Assembly (NCBI GenBank): GCA_963969345.1
Contig: OZ017770.1
Coordinates: 2,923,246 to 2,987,245, forward strand
DNA length: 64,000 nucleotides
Direction: 5' to 3'
Origin: Turbatrix aceti
Taxonomy: Eukaryota > Nematoda > Chromadorea > Rhabditida > Panagrolaimidae
Below are positions 11,901 to 24,384 of the stretch, one piece after another. Under the pieces are notes generated by a model. That model saw only the letters and a program-made list of their open reading frames with translations. It searched no databases and was not told the origin of the DNA. The first letter of the stretch is position 1; every line of letters begins with the position of its first letter. A program made the position numbers and the translations under genes.

Positions 11901-14900
11901 TAGCTTTTCTTGCAATTCCGGGTATTCTGGACATGATACCGTTGACATTGACGGAGACGGACTCTGTAAAAAAACAAAATTTGTTTTTGTCGACGAAAAA
12001 TGGAAATAGAAAATGAAATAAAAAAATCTCTACAAAGACAATGCATTCACCATTTGTATTCTTATGTGTAACGTTAAAAAAATTATGCCTAGAATTTCCA
12101 TTTTTTAATGAGAAAAAAAGTTGTATTTATATTTCAAAAATAACGGATACAAAAAAGGTATACAAAATTTTATTTTGGTGTCTTGCAAAGAGCCCCAAAG
12201 TCGTATGTTCTTCCTACAACCCTTAAAGCTGGAAGAAAGGCGCATCTTCCAAAATGGACTTGTAAAGGAAAAAGGAGAAAAGAGAATGCCGTTGCAACCA
12301 CTGCGGAGAAAAAAAGAGAGGGGGCATGGGCCACTGCTAAAACTGATGATCCGAAAACAACCGGGAGCCAGAGTCTAAATGAATTATCAAGACCTGCTTA
12401 GAGCCGTAGGGGGGCACCGCTTTGATTTTGCACAACTAAGGCAAAGTGGTGTGAAAAACTTTCTGTAGAGTTTGCAAAAGCGGGCCAAGATACTAGAGGT
12501 CCCAGAAATGGGGAAAGAATATGTGAAGACGGAAACGAGAAGACAAAAGCGCGCGAAAAATGCCCTATTAGCGCGACTATTTGCATTTAGATAGAAAGTT
12601 GCGACAAGATATGACAACGTCAAAAATCTTGATAATTGATCCCAAAGCCGCTCTGCTCTGGCTTGTAGAAATTTCGCTGTTTTCTCCCAGCTGCAAAATC
12701 AAACAAAAAAATCGTCAATAGAATTGATTAAAAATGCAAACGAGGTGGGGTAATTGAATAAACGACAATGTATCTCTTTCCTAAGCACCACGTTTTCTTG
12801 TCCTCAAACGTCATCAATGTACTATATTACGACAGCCAAGAAACAATTTGGCAAGACAGTGGTAGTCAGATGTCGAACAAGTAAACGAAAAGCCAAGTCC
12901 CCAAGAGCAACCCCGGCGACAACGACTTCTCCAGACTATAGCGGTGTGCCCCAGAGCCAATTGGTCCAAGTATAAAAAAACAAGATAATTGGAGGCCCAT
13001 GTAGCATTGTCAACAGCACTGATGATGATGATGTATCATTGTGTAAAGAGACACCATGGATACATCAGTGAATTCCGGTGCATGTCCCACCCACCGCCCA
13101 AAAAGGGATTGAAAACCGAGAAGGATTGAATCATGGCATTACCCGCCAAACAAGCGCGCATTGCCCTGCAGAACACCGTCCAAGAGTACCCAAGAGCAAA
13201 CATAGCAAGTACGAACCAGACTCAAACGCGACGCAATCCAGCTCGAATCCCGGTTCGAGCGATACTGTTCGGTGGCTTTTGAAGGTCCGACAGGTGTTGC
13301 GAAAGACTGGGAGCTAATGGAAGGCTTAGGCTGGCTCTCGCGTACCGCGTGTTGACTGAGGCGATGCGAGCCCGTCGTGATGCTGTGCATGATCGACGTG
13401 CCGTACTTGGAGTCACTCAGGCTACGGTGAATACGTCGTTGCTGGCGTCGCGTGAGGTCTTCGACGAGTGCCACCGCAGCCAAACGGTCCGCTCCATCGC
13501 TGTTCGTGGTTCCAGAACGGACTCGGTAAGGCGGTGGAGGAGGCAAGTAGGAGCAACTCGAGCCACTACTCAATGTGCTACTAAAGCCAGAGTCACTGTA
13601 GTGTGTGACGTACGGCAAAATGGGCCGAGACGAAGATGAGCTGCTGAATAGGCGGGTAATCATTAACTCAATTACAAACACAAAAATTGCAAAAATAGAA
13701 GAATCTTGCAGTTCATAGAAACCAAACGCGTTCGTGCAACAGTCCAAATTTTTTTATTCGTTCGACCACTTGTTGACATGTCAATCAGAGTTATTGGTTG
13801 TTTTTTTTGGTACATTTTCTTCTTCGTGGCCACAAGGTGTGCAAAGTTTTCGTTAAAGAATGTTTGGAATTTCGGCAGTTGTAACCGTGCCTTACTAACA
13901 TCCTAGGAACAAAAATTGTCATCGAGTAGCATCTCCCTCCTTGCCGACAAAGTGAGAGGCTTGCTCTTATTATTGCCAGGACAAGACAGACGCGTTTTAG
14001 GCTGCTGCCAGGCTAACTGAACACAAAAGTAAAACATTCCAACCGGAGAGGGTGGTATATTGCACACAATCCGGCAGGCAGGGCAAGCGGTGCGAACAAG
14101 ACACTGACAATTGCCTGTTCAAATGAGCCCGCTGGCCTCAGATCACAAACGGAACGCCAAAGGTTGACGACGAGTCTTCGAAGGACAAGCAACGTCGAAA
14201 ACGTGATTTTTTGGCTTTTTTTCAAGAAAAAAAACAAAAGTCAAAAAGTAGGTGACAAAAATTTAAACCAGCCACGACTCGTGGAGTCGAAAAATTCTTT
14301 ATAAGCCTTCCCCGTCAAAATAACCCATCAACGAACGTATAAAATTGTTAAAATGAGCCTCTGTAAGGCTCAAAACACGTCATAAATGCACTCAAAAGTT
14401 GGCATAAAAAAAAGACTGTTGCATGACCGCATCTGGAGGCTATTCAAAATGAGAAAAAAAATACCAAACAGGGAGAAAACACAAACCGTGGGACATTGCT
14501 GCGTGCTTCTTTTACCGCCGATGAACTACCCCCAGCGACATTGGAATTATGGCATCCATTGCCGATACCACAGTAATTAGCGTCAACAGACGTAACAGAC
14601 TGGGTTCGAAGGATCTCATCCATGGTCGTAGGAATGGATGAAGTCATCGTTGCAATAACTTGGTCTGGCCAGTCAGCAAAAAAACACAGTGTATTCCAAT
14701 TTTGTTCGTTACAAGCAAAAATGAAGAATCATGCACTGTAGTGGTTGGAGTGTCTTCAAAATACTCAATAAGAACAAAAAACAATTATTTTAAAGCAGTG
14801 GAATAATAAAATATAGGCGATAATATACCATCAACCGTAAAACAATAGAGCAATACACAAAGGTAATTTGTGTATTAAATTATAGTTTAGAAAAAAAGAT

Positions 14901-17012
14901 GCCGGACAATAAAACCTAGGGGAAAATGAGACGACACAAGTGGCGTTAGACGTGTGTCAGTTATCAACTAGAATTTCCCCTCCCTTGAGTTTGCTGCAAA
15001 TTACCTTACATTCGTAAAAGTAGGTACGCAACGAACGCGGATATCAAGCAGACACTCCAGGGCGACAAAGATCCTCCTTCGACGGCTTGTCGCCACCCTC
15101 CTTACTCCCAGCGGCGACTAAATGAGTAAAGACAACGAGGAAAGTATCTCTCTGCCATCAGTTGTAGTTAGTGGCTAGATCGCAAATGAACAAAAGTTAA
15201 TCTCACCCTCACCCATATCTCAAAATGTCAAAAAAAGAGGCATAAAAGTGTGCAAATCATAAAAACACATCAATAAAAGTTATGAAGTATATAATGACAG
15301 AAAAGAACCCAAAATTTATAAAAGATTGACTTTTAATTTATTTTAAAAGTGAAGGATACAAATGGTAAACACCTGGTGTGGAAAAAATAAACCAACCGTG
15401 GACGTTGCCTGGAAGCGCTTGAGCCAGTCGACGATCTTCATCCGGCTGACAGGATCAATATGGACGTTGACTCTGCCAGTATCAATTGCCGAAAGAAAAT
15501 TAGCAAGAGGAGACGGGGGTTTCTGATACTCCGCAGCAGCCTCACCGACCACAGCTACTGGGATCAGCTCCTCAGATGTGTGTGATACGCTGGTTGGAGT
15601 GCTGTTTGGGCTACATGAGCCACTACTTTTAGAGGGCACTGAATTTGTAATTTGTTGACACACTGTTCTTTTGCAAGGAGTAAGATACAAACCTTTCGAC
15701 GTAGTTTCAACCCAATTCGTGACATCAAATTTCCAAGCAAGAGACGACGATCTTTCTGTGGGTGATACATTGCTTACATTTGATACGGTAGAATGACCAT
15801 TGTGGATGACCAGGTGATTGTCCTCTGTCGGGATATCAGGATTGCCATTAACGTCGGTAACAGCCGCGTTGTGGTTGACGTCGAAAGAGTTTGCAATGCT
15901 TGCGGGACTCCGACTGCTTGCGCGCAGGTTGGCCAGAGAATACCGAGCGAGAGACTCTTCATGGGGCGTCGTAGATCGACGCTCGATATCCGAGTCATTC
16001 ATTGTTGGCGAAAACAGGTTTCTTCTCGAATTCGAAAAAACGCGATAAAAATTATCAGAACCTAAAAAATGGAAAGGAATAATTCAATTGATAATCAAAA
16101 CCATCTACATAGCAAAAATTTTTCCAGCATGGTTATCCAAAAAAATAAAAAAGTGCACACGTGAAATTGATTTAAAAAACATAGATGCAAATAACAACCC
16201 AAGCAAGTGCTCTGATGAGTTAAGTAATCCATTAACGAAAGCACATCAAAAAAAATCAGAGCACCTGCTTGAATGAAAATGCATACAGATTTCTATTGAC
16301 ACCGCAAGAGATCAAAAAAATATGTGTAAATATGCATAACTTTAACCGCGTGTATGTAAATTAAATGCAGTTTACTATCAAGGTAATTCAAGCCCCTCTT
16401 CTCCGGGTCAGCAGTGTCCATTGCATCGATCAAACCCGCAGTTTTGCAAACGACAGGGTGAGCGCGGTGGATGACACGTTTTGAGTAAACGCTGTTTGCT
16501 GCCGACAAAACAAATCCTCCCGCAATGAATCCAAATACCTTGGATATCAAACAAAATGGGTGAGCTGCCCCCATAATGCATCTAACAACGTAAAGACGTT
16601 AAAAAAGTTTAATGAGAACTTTTTTTCACATTTAACTTGTGCGCAATTGAATTTCAATCAAATAGCAACCAATAAACGTCTTCTTCACATCGGATAAGTT
16701 GTCTAACTGTACGCGGAGGTCCCCGTGTTTAATAACAGTAGTAGTCAAATCACGTTTGTCAATAACAGAAAATACAAACGAGTTTTCCGTACATTTACAG
16801 GTGGGGCACATTTGATAAAAAAAATTGTCAAAAGATGGTATCATAGCAGAGTCCCACCCGCAATCAAATTCAATTGTGGCGGGTCCTGTGAAAAATTCAT
16901 GAACGCTTGACTAACCTCGATTCAGAACGTCGTCCAGCTGCTTGAGAGTTGTTGAAAGCAGGAGGTTAGCTTCGCGAAAGCCATCGTACTCGTCTGTGGT
17001 GTCTTGGGTCAT
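8938..17012 (-). CDS. hlb-1: Liprin-beta
   Basis: Ten exons join in phase (17012-16916, 16061-15393, 14664-14487, 13643-13217, 11963-11754, 11705-10875, 10825-10432, 10218-9824, 9766-9119, 9063-8938) to 1324 residues. Liprin-beta is a cytoplasmic scaffold that pairs with liprin-alpha at synapses and cell-matrix sites. The start MTQDTTDEYDGF and the WLKRFQ segment of exon 2 match the family N-terminus. Exons 5-6 encode the coiled coil (LQVTVLNEQVDAQKEKIRDL). Three SAM domains follow: VDWTTDQLCEWF, VLLWLDLIGLPQYRD and SHWLKSIDLAEFTPN, with the signature KTLLRRHLTTQFNNLIG. The C-terminus is basic (LVKKGFSLTRKK). Length exceeds the usual ~1000 because of Ser/Thr/Pro-rich linkers. The exon 4 donor at 13217 was chosen because it keeps phase; GTACTC a little downstream is an alternative. 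ATG 17012 lies 1 nt after an acceptor. The symbol follows C. elegans. Confidence 0.93.
11964..13216 (-). other. Long intron of liprin-beta (1.25 kb)
   Basis: Between the exon with LVEDLTRRQQRR and the coiled-coil exon. The plus-strand open frames inside have no recognised domain, so no nested gene is called. Confidence 0.55.
16062..16915 (-). other. First intron of liprin-beta (854 bp)
   Basis: Long intron between the 32-codon first coding exon and exon 2. No nested gene is evident. Exon 2 has an in-frame ATG at 16002 that could serve an alternative promoter lying in this intron. Confidence 0.6.
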
Positions 17013-17021
17013 TCTGCAAAA

Positions 17022-18620
17022 CGCAAAATAACAATACTGTCAACCAAAATGGCGCGCCACTGGTTTTTAACGTTAAAATTGGATAAATGATGGGAAATTG
17101 GAACAGGAACACACTCGAGATTGTCCGACGATCGCAACAAAAAAGTATTAGATACAATCACTGTGCTTGAGACGACAACATTTTTGTATCAGGGGGGATA
17201 GGGTGTTCAGCATCTTCGGGAAAAACGACACCCGCACATCTAAATAAATGTACATGCCAGCTGGGCTTTATTAAAGTCACATTAAGAAGTTGACAAACTT
17301 GATAAAATTGGATCATGCTGAGCGAGATGAAGAAAGCCGACGAAATAATGCATACTCAGAACATGTCAAAAACGAGTCATTTATGGTCAATGTTTGGACC
17401 ACGTAAAAGGATAAAACAAAGCGTACGGAGTGGAAATACAAATGAAGAGTACTAGTACGGGGCCATAAAGTCGCGAAAACACACATAATTTATCAATCAG
17501 TTAGTCGTCGCCTGTGTCCTTCTTGGAGACGTTGGTCACATCGAACAAAGGGTAACGAAGCGTTCGCGTCGTCCCTTATACGGCAGCCAAAAGAAAGAAA
17601 AGCAGCAAGTGCTCTGTCCCAGATAGTGTGCGACGCTGACCTACAACTTCTTCTTCCGACCCGTCGTGCGCAGCAACGACCAGTAACTGCATGCAGCTAT
17701 TTGTCGCGTCGGTGGCCGAACAATAATAAGAAAAAGAACAATTATTATTGATCTTACTTTTGTAGAAACTACTGCATGGTCATTTTGGCTTGCAGAAATG
17801 AGCGGTAGTCAAAAAACGCGTTGATGGAAGGGGAGGGGAGCATCTGGCACCAGAACACCTTTATGACTGTTCACCTGGCATATGTGCGATGCTCAAAACA
17901 ATACCCCGGTCGCATGCAAGAAAAATGGTGGTGTACGGATCGGGGTGTGCCTTAACAAATGCACAATAGCGCTTGAGTCTGCGATTTTTACAAAAAAACT
18001 GTCACTGGACTATCCGGAGGAAAAGAGTAAGCGAACGTTCGTTCGATGACAACAAGAGGACCTCCGCAGTTGTCATTCCAAGTGTCGTAGATCCAATTAA
18101 AAGGCTTCATCGAGTGCGCGAAGAATGGAAGCTTGAGTGCTGGGGTTGTGCAGCAGCGTACAGCGGAGCGCTTTGTCGTCTGATATTCACCATTTTAGTT
18201 TAAAAAAAGAAGACCACAAAGAATACCACAGGGGTTCTGATGCATGAATGATGTTCTCAAATTGACTTGCTTAAGAGGCACTATCTTTTGAATCCTATCA
18301 ATTCGTTCTGTTCAATTGCCCGTCTGCATAAACAGTCATTTTGCCTCGTAAAATCCAGAAATGCATTCTTCCATGACTACCGATCTGATACCTTCGGACT
18401 ATAGAGGATCATAACAATGCAACAAGTGATAAAATAAAAGCATTTCAAACGGAAAATCGGGAAAAAAAATAACCCCTGTGGCAAGCGCGTGCGCATCGAG
18501 GGTTCCCACTCGGAAACCAACGATCTCTGGTCCATCAATATTTTTTGCAAAGACCAAAGAGAAGAATTGATTCCGAAGCGTCGTTTTACGTGTGTTATTC
18601 TGTTTGGCGTATTATTTAGA
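17022..18620. other. Divergent intergenic region, no gene seen
   Basis: About 1.6 kb between the divergently transcribed liprin-beta and Ac45 genes, so it should contain both promoters. I see no clear TATA box and no convincing open frame. Confidence 0.55.
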
Positions 18621-18659
18621 ATTCATCCTTTTCAGCGGCGTGTGAGAAGATAAGAAGCA

Positions 18660-20258
18660 ATGAAGTTTGTATTGCTTCTTGCCGTTCTGCTTGTTCCACT
18701 TGCTTTGGCCAATGACGCTATCGTCTGGTCTAATTCGCAGGATGTCCGGTTCGTTCCTCTTTCATTTTTTATGAACTTTTATAATTAAGTTCAATTTCAG
18801 CGATCTGAGTCTACAGGATATCGTCAACAACGACGACAATGATGACATTGTTCGCGTTTTTGGACTCCAGGGCTTCAACCTCGATGCGTTCAATCGTCGA
18901 TTGAACGTGCAGAGCAACCTCTTGGAGGAGGGCGCTAGTGCCGGTGCGCCATTGCTGTCGACTGTTCGAAGCGCAAAGTATCGCAAAGAGTTCAACGTCG
19001 ATGGCGATGTCGATATTCCTGCGTCGTCAGAGAATGTGAAAGTTGAAATTACTCCATCCTGGGAAGAACTCGAAAAAATGCTCCAGAATTTGACTGGCGA
19101 ACCCTTTACCGGTGTTCTCATTGATTCGGAACTGATTAACAACGTAAGTTTTTATTTTAACCCTATTCTTTGGTTTTTGTGATTTTATATATTTTTTGAA
19201 AGTCCCATTTTTTTAAAATCAATTTTCAGATCGTCCGCCGCGTGAAGCGTGTTGCCGTCGAGGGTGCTGATATTGATTTTGACACTGCAACGCCTCAGAC
19301 CAGGAAATCCAAGCCAAAATCATCAAGCCGAGCAAAGTCGTTCGCTACCCGTGCCAACGCTGCCACCGATCCCCTGCCAATCACTGCGCCTCGCTACGAT
19401 ACCGAAACCAACATTGATACTTGCCTGTTTTACGCCGAGAAACTCTCCATCGTCGTCCTCAACAACAACACCATTGGCGGCAACCAGCGTGCCTACACTG
19501 TCCTGCTTGGCGGCAATGACGGTGACAAGTACAGCGCCGTTGCGAACTGCGTCCCGAAAGGCTCGAATGCTTCAACATTTTCGTTCGAAGTTACCTTTGT
19601 TCCCGGCCCTTCGTCTTCGTACGGTTATTCAGACTCTGAAGTGTCGTTCAACATCACTTCGCCTTTTACATTCAAGTTTGTTATTTTTTTATTATTCGCA
19701 AGATTTATTTTTTTATGTTGTAGGCTTACGTTCAACACGACATTCGGATTCTTCCTTCAAAGTGCAACGTTGACTGGCTTTACGACGACCAAAGGCACCG
19801 GCGAGATGTCTGCACCCGTGAATGTTACAGATGGAGAGGCCATCAACACTGCATACTCGGATTTGACGGCGCCAGCTGGCTTCGCCCTTGGCTGTGCTCA
19901 AAGTCGTGCTATTTTCTTCACCACGGATACTAAGCCTTTCCTCGTTGGACTGGTTTTGAACAACGCTGAGGTATGTACTACAGAAATGTTTATTTTTGCA
20001 ATTCAGGACATTTTTTTATAGATCCAAGGCGGAAATGTGTACAACAAGACCGTCGATGGCAAAGTTTATCCCATGTTCACGTCTAAGGTTGTCGACTGCA
20101 CGCCTACCTTCAACACGGGCTCGTGGATGGGCATTGTTGTGACGATTGTTCTCCTCACCGTTCTCATGTTCGGCTTTCTCATGCTCAACTCCGTTCAGAC
20201 GATGGACAGATTCGATGATCCAAAACAAAAGCAGCTTGTCATCAACTTCAAGGAGTGA
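18660..20258 (+). CDS. vha-19: V-type ATPase accessory subunit Ac45 (ATP6AP1)
   Basis: Five exons (18660-18748, 18801-19143, 19230-19675, 19724-19970, 20022-20258) give 453 residues. Ac45 is a type I membrane glycoprotein that helps assemble and target the proton-pumping V-ATPase in endolysosomal and secretory membranes. A signal peptide (MKFVLLLAVLLVPLALA) starts the protein. The luminal domain ends with the family pattern TAPAGFALGCAQ; one TM segment (GIVVTIVLLTVLMFGFLML) follows, then the cytosolic tail with the invariant TMDRFDDPKQK. A multibasic RRVKR site near residue 150 marks probable furin-type cleavage, as known for Ac45. Several N-glycosylation sequons are present. The ATG lies 24 nt after an acceptor. 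The symbol follows C. elegans. Confidence 0.9.
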
Positions 20259-20264
20259 TTGTAT

Positions 20265-21075
20265 TGTTCGACCGGTACTTTACCTTGTTTTTCGTTTCCA
20301 TTCCTCGCTTCTGTTATTTCACTTTATTTAAGGGCCATTGCCAGTCGAAAATGTGTAATTAAACTACTTTTTTTGCCGAGGCGTATGCTGGCCAATTTGC
20401 ATACGCTACCAATCTGATGCTTACTTTAATAACTAGAGTATTTCTCGAGAGTTCTATAATATATCTAACCATGTCACTGTATGTTCTCCATAGTCGCACT
20501 TTCGTTTCTCTTGGAAATAAACTTTTCCGATATTTTTTTGGATTTGAATTCAGGTTTTGAACGCGATGACACCGGATGAGCCGATAATTTTAGGTTTATC
20601 TTATCAGTGATTTTTTTATCGATCACTATAAAAATATTCTGAAGTTCGATATCAAAGTTTCTTGTAAAACATAATGCACAATTGCCAGTAACCATTATTT
20701 ATTGTGTTGCTAAGTAAGCAATACGTGTAAAAGAAGTGCATGCCTTCATGGTTCTGATCGGATATCGAATCACGTTGTATTTATTTTCTTGGACCCCGGA
20801 TTTCTCTTAACCACTGGTTTGCAATTTGTAAAAAAACCTAAAATGTCAGTGATATATCTTTCCACCATACAGCTTTATTAGCATAGCAATACAGTGAAAT
20901 TTTTTGTATTACAATTGTTTAAAAATAAATAAATGTTACAAAAAAGACACATTTTATAATGTGAGGGGGAACGTATGTAACAGCAATAAAAGGAATGGGC
21001 TATACGGGTTGCCTCCTGATACGCTGCTTTTACACATCATTCAGCTACGTGTTCTGTCAAGCAGAATTTTGTTTT
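20265..21075. other. Intergenic, no gene seen
   Basis: Between the convergent 3' ends of Ac45 and the zinc-finger gene. A/T-rich, with only short unsupported open frames. Confidence 0.6.
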
Positions 21076-21083
21076 CTAGAATA

Positions 21084-22117
21084 TTACTGTCGCTTCTGCT
21101 TCTTCTCGACTGGTGGCATGGCCCAGGCAGATGACATGGCCGTGCCAAGTTCTTGAAATCCGTAAGAGCGCGCCTCGGTTTCTATAATACCTATCAACTT
21201 TGATAAAGACAACACAAAGTTGAAGAAACAGACCGCGTGTGTATAGCTGATTCATCATCGCCAAGGAGGGAATATTGATCTTGGGCAACTCCCTGCGAGC
21301 TTTCTGGCGAGCATTGCCCGGAGTGCGCACTGCCTTGGCCTTGTAATCCTTCGGGCACTGGCTGGCTTGAGATGCGAGTTGCAGATTGGCAGCAGCTTCA
21401 CGAACGCGATTCTCGATCAGAGTTGGCGTTATCATCGAACGCTCTGCGGCACGAGTAGCGTTTGCCAGTCCCAAATTGTGGGACATCTCGTTGAAGCGAC
21501 GCTGGAAAAATGTTTCTGAAATCATATGCCGTTGATTAAGGAAAGTAATTTAAAGGTCCTACCAACGGATTGATGTTGCTCGTTCTGCTGCGTCGCCGTA
21601 TACTCGCGTTCCCGGCAGAGGTTGTCGATAAGCTTGGACAATTCTCCCATGCTGGCGTCCATCAAGACAAAGTCTCCGACGTGCAGCCGAAGATCCGGGC
21701 AGGCTATGCGGTAGTGCATGGCAAGAAGAATCTCATTCTCGAAAGCATCCTGGCAAACAGGACACTTAAACTTTTGGATTCCAGATGCTTGGGACTAAAA
21801 AAAATTTAATCACTTTTTCTACCGTACAAACAAACCTGAGAAGCATTGAAAAAAGGATTCTGGCTGGCAAAAAAGCTGCTAGCGTGATGATAATTGTTGG
21901 TGGTGCCGTTGATCTTTTGCTTCTGTTCCAACAAGCCGGGGTAGGTGAAAACGCCTCGAGCGACAATGCGAATCAGGCTTTTGAAAGCTGGAGAATTGAC
22001 CTGCTCGGGTTCACTAGGAGCACCGGCATATCCTGCGATTGCAAGTTGAAAGGGAGAAGCCGAAGCTTCTGGATCGTTGAACAAAGCGCGGGGGATCGGT
22101 TGATAGCGATCGGACAT
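21084..22117 (-). CDS. CCHC zinc-finger protein, unrecognised family (paralogue A)
   Basis: Four exons (22117-21836, 21794-21563, 21515-21234, 21181-21084) encode 297 residues. No named family fits. A single finger at about residue 103 reads CPVCQDAFENEILLAMHYR then C (C-x2-C-x12-H-x4-C). A helical LIDNLCRER segment follows, then a Gln/Ala-rich charged region, and a basic end (PPVEKKQKRQ) that may be a nuclear localisation signal. The last 52-bp intron is inferred because reading through gives an odd Cys/Trp tail, while splicing gives a hydrophilic basic one in phase. The finger and an upstream motif (LIRIVARGVFTYPGL) are shared with the gene at 26992-29601. The ATG lies 12 nt after an acceptor. 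A nuclear, nucleic-acid- or protein-binding role is inferred only. Confidence 0.75.
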
Positions 22118-22559
22118 GCTCCGAAAGTTCTGAAACCAAGAGAGCTATATCAATGTCGCATGAAAGTGCGAATGACTGAAAGCAAGAATGAACTAGACAA
22201 CGAGAAATCTGGGATGCAGCTGATCGATAGTTCCATCCCAGACAGGCACGCCTACAAAAATGCCTCAAGAAGAGAAGACACTGTGAGACGGAACTATTAC
22301 AACGCAATTTCAACGAAAAAAACAAGGAAGCCAATGCAGGACTAACTCCGGAAAAATGTTCCACATGATCTGCAGCTATATGTTTTCAAAACTAAGATCA
22401 GTAGGCAAAACACACGGGATACGATAATGCCAGTGATGCATCGTCGTGCACAAAAAAAAATACAGTAACCGCCATTTTGCACATTTTTGTCAAAGTTGCA
22501 CGATTCAAAGTAGTGCCACAATAAATCAGTTTGCGTAATTTGTGATGCCAAACATGTAT

Positions 22560-22895
22560 GTCAATCAGTGTTCCAATGACTCCGGTTCGGGTGTCGAAGA
22601 GGCGACTCTAACTCAGAATTGAGAGTCGGAGTTGATATTTGTTTTTAAAAGAGTCGACTCCGAAAAGTCGCGACTATAGAGGAGGCATTTAAAAAAAGCT
22701 GGACTACGCATGTCTTTTTCTAAGTAAAATTCCTTATTTTGATTAGTTTTGAGTATTTTTTGTTCAAAATTTATTGATGCTAAAAATCGACTACGTTTTG
22801 ATATATTTTTGCGGAGTTGAAAGAGTTGCCTCTTTTGACAATGAACTCCGACTCTGAGTCAAGAGTTGAGAATCGGAGTAAACTTCTCTCCAAGT
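22560..22895. repeat. Degenerate direct/inverted repeat of GAGTCGGAGTT-like words
   Basis: Words related to GAGTCGGAGTT and its complement recur in both orientations near 22580-22635 and 22800-22890, separated by a T-rich core. The two arms could pair. It resembles a worn inverted-repeat element; no coding potential is visible. Confidence 0.45.
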
Positions 22896-22899
22896 TAGA

Positions 22900-23705
22900 A
22901 CACATGTCAATAAAGCCAAGCCGTTTCTGCTCGTTTCAGTTATTATAAAAAACAAGGTACCGTTTTTTACAACAAAATTGGTCAGGTTGCCAAAAAAACA
23001 TTTTTTCCATTGATAGCAAACGCCTTTTCAAGCTGGGCTATCTGAGACGAGTTTATCGGGCCGATCAAAATCCTGCTCGCTAAAACCACTGGCACTAACA
23101 TCAGCGTAAAATCACGTAATAATCAATCAATTAATCAATAATTTACCATTTATCGTACTAACACATATTTACATAAGTTAGATCATTCAGTACGAAGAGG
23201 GGGCCATCAATTGTACATATGCAGGAAGTTAAGGAAAACGTCAATTAATTATGACAACGAAAAACCTCAAAAGACGATCATTACGACATACATTAACATG
23301 CTGTTCCGGATGCAAGAAAATGACAGCACGGAGTTAGTTTTTAACATTGCACACCTATGTTTTTGTTTATCATTTTTGTGGTCGTTCCATTCGTTAGCAG
23401 ACACGACTTTGTGTACTACAGTGTTCCTGAGCATCAACAGCAGCCAGTGTCCGATGATTTGCAGAAAATGCGCTTGTAAGTTTGTGTCGGGGAAACTGTT
23501 GATTTGCTTGATATGTATGTACACTTAATAAGGTCCCAGTTTATGTCGTTTATCTGAAAAACCAAAATGAACATTAAATTTTTTTTTGAAAAGTTCAAAT
23601 TCACCTTTGCTTCTTATGTAAGTAACAATTTTAAACAACAATCAGTACGGTATTTTGTACAAAATGCGTTTAACTAAAATATTTAAGAGAATGTGCTCCA
23701 GAATT
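22900..23705. other. Intergenic, no gene seen
   Basis: Between the upstream end of zinc-finger gene A and the 3' end of the KIX gene. Open frames near 23211-23528 exist on both strands but neither shows a domain or clear splice sites. Confidence 0.5.
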
Positions 23706-23714
23706 AAAAAAAAT

Positions 23715-24356
23715 TTATAGTTGTTCGAAATTAAAAAAAGACAAGGAAGTCGATGGAGGGGTCGAAACGTCCTCAAAGGGAAACTCAGTTACTTCGTCTG
23801 AAATAAAAAGATTTTCAGTATACTAAAGTTTATATTTATTTACCTGTCGCAACCTCATTTTGACCTATCTGAGATTCCATAGTTAGGACCTCAGTGTGAG
23901 AGAGCCAGTTTTCTGTAGCACTTTGAGTCGGTATGTTCATTTCCAAGGGCTGGGGACTTTCATTTTGCATTGCTTGATTGTTCGTTCTAATTTGCTTTTT
24001 TTCATCAAACTTATATTCAAGCTTAACAAGTAGTTGAGACAGCAAAAAGTAGTATTCTGACTGCAACGCAAAATTAATACAGCATTAATTAAATGAAAAA
24101 CGATAAGGCTACGCTTTACCTTTCGTTTGGCAGATTGAAAGATTTTTTGTTCGGCACACCGAGCGTAAGACACCAAATCCCGCAATCGCAGATCACGGAC
24201 AGCAGCCGGGTCGGGGTTAGGAAATATGGCACGTATGATATCGGAGATTATATGGTTTCGGATATCCGTTGACATTTCGACCTTCCAGGACTTTGCTTCA
24301 ATTGGTGCACATGGTTGGGGTACTGGGCCGTTTCCGTCATTGTTTGATGAATTCAT
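23715..24356 (-). CDS. Stand-alone KIX-domain protein
   Basis: Three exons (24356-24120, 24060-23844, 23797-23715) close in phase to 178 residues. Residues ~24-103 match the KIX domain of CBP/p300: WKVEMSTDIRNH, then IIRAIFPNPDPAAVRD, DLVSYARCAEQ and SEYYFLLSQLLVKLE, in the order and spacing of the three KIX helices. In CBP this domain binds activation domains of transcription factors. Here it stands alone: no TAZ, bromo- or acetyltransferase domain lies upstream or downstream, and an in-frame stop precedes the ATG, which sits 14 nt after an acceptor. The C-terminus is short, acidic and aromatic (FPFEDVSTPPSTSLSFFNF), itself like an activation segment. It may be a competitor or adaptor for KIX-binding factors; that is inference. 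The domain call is strong. Confidence 0.85.
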
Positions 24357-24384
24357 CTGGTTTAAAATTTCTGAAACAAAAAAG

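Noticed and set aside
12121..12401. Nested plus-strand gene inside the liprin-beta intron
   Set aside because: Lys/Arg-rich open frames without family resemblance or splice sites.
18762..19142. Minus-strand open frames across the Ac45 exons
   Set aside because: Shadows of the coding strand: no domain and no splice logic, while the plus strand encodes an intact Ac45.
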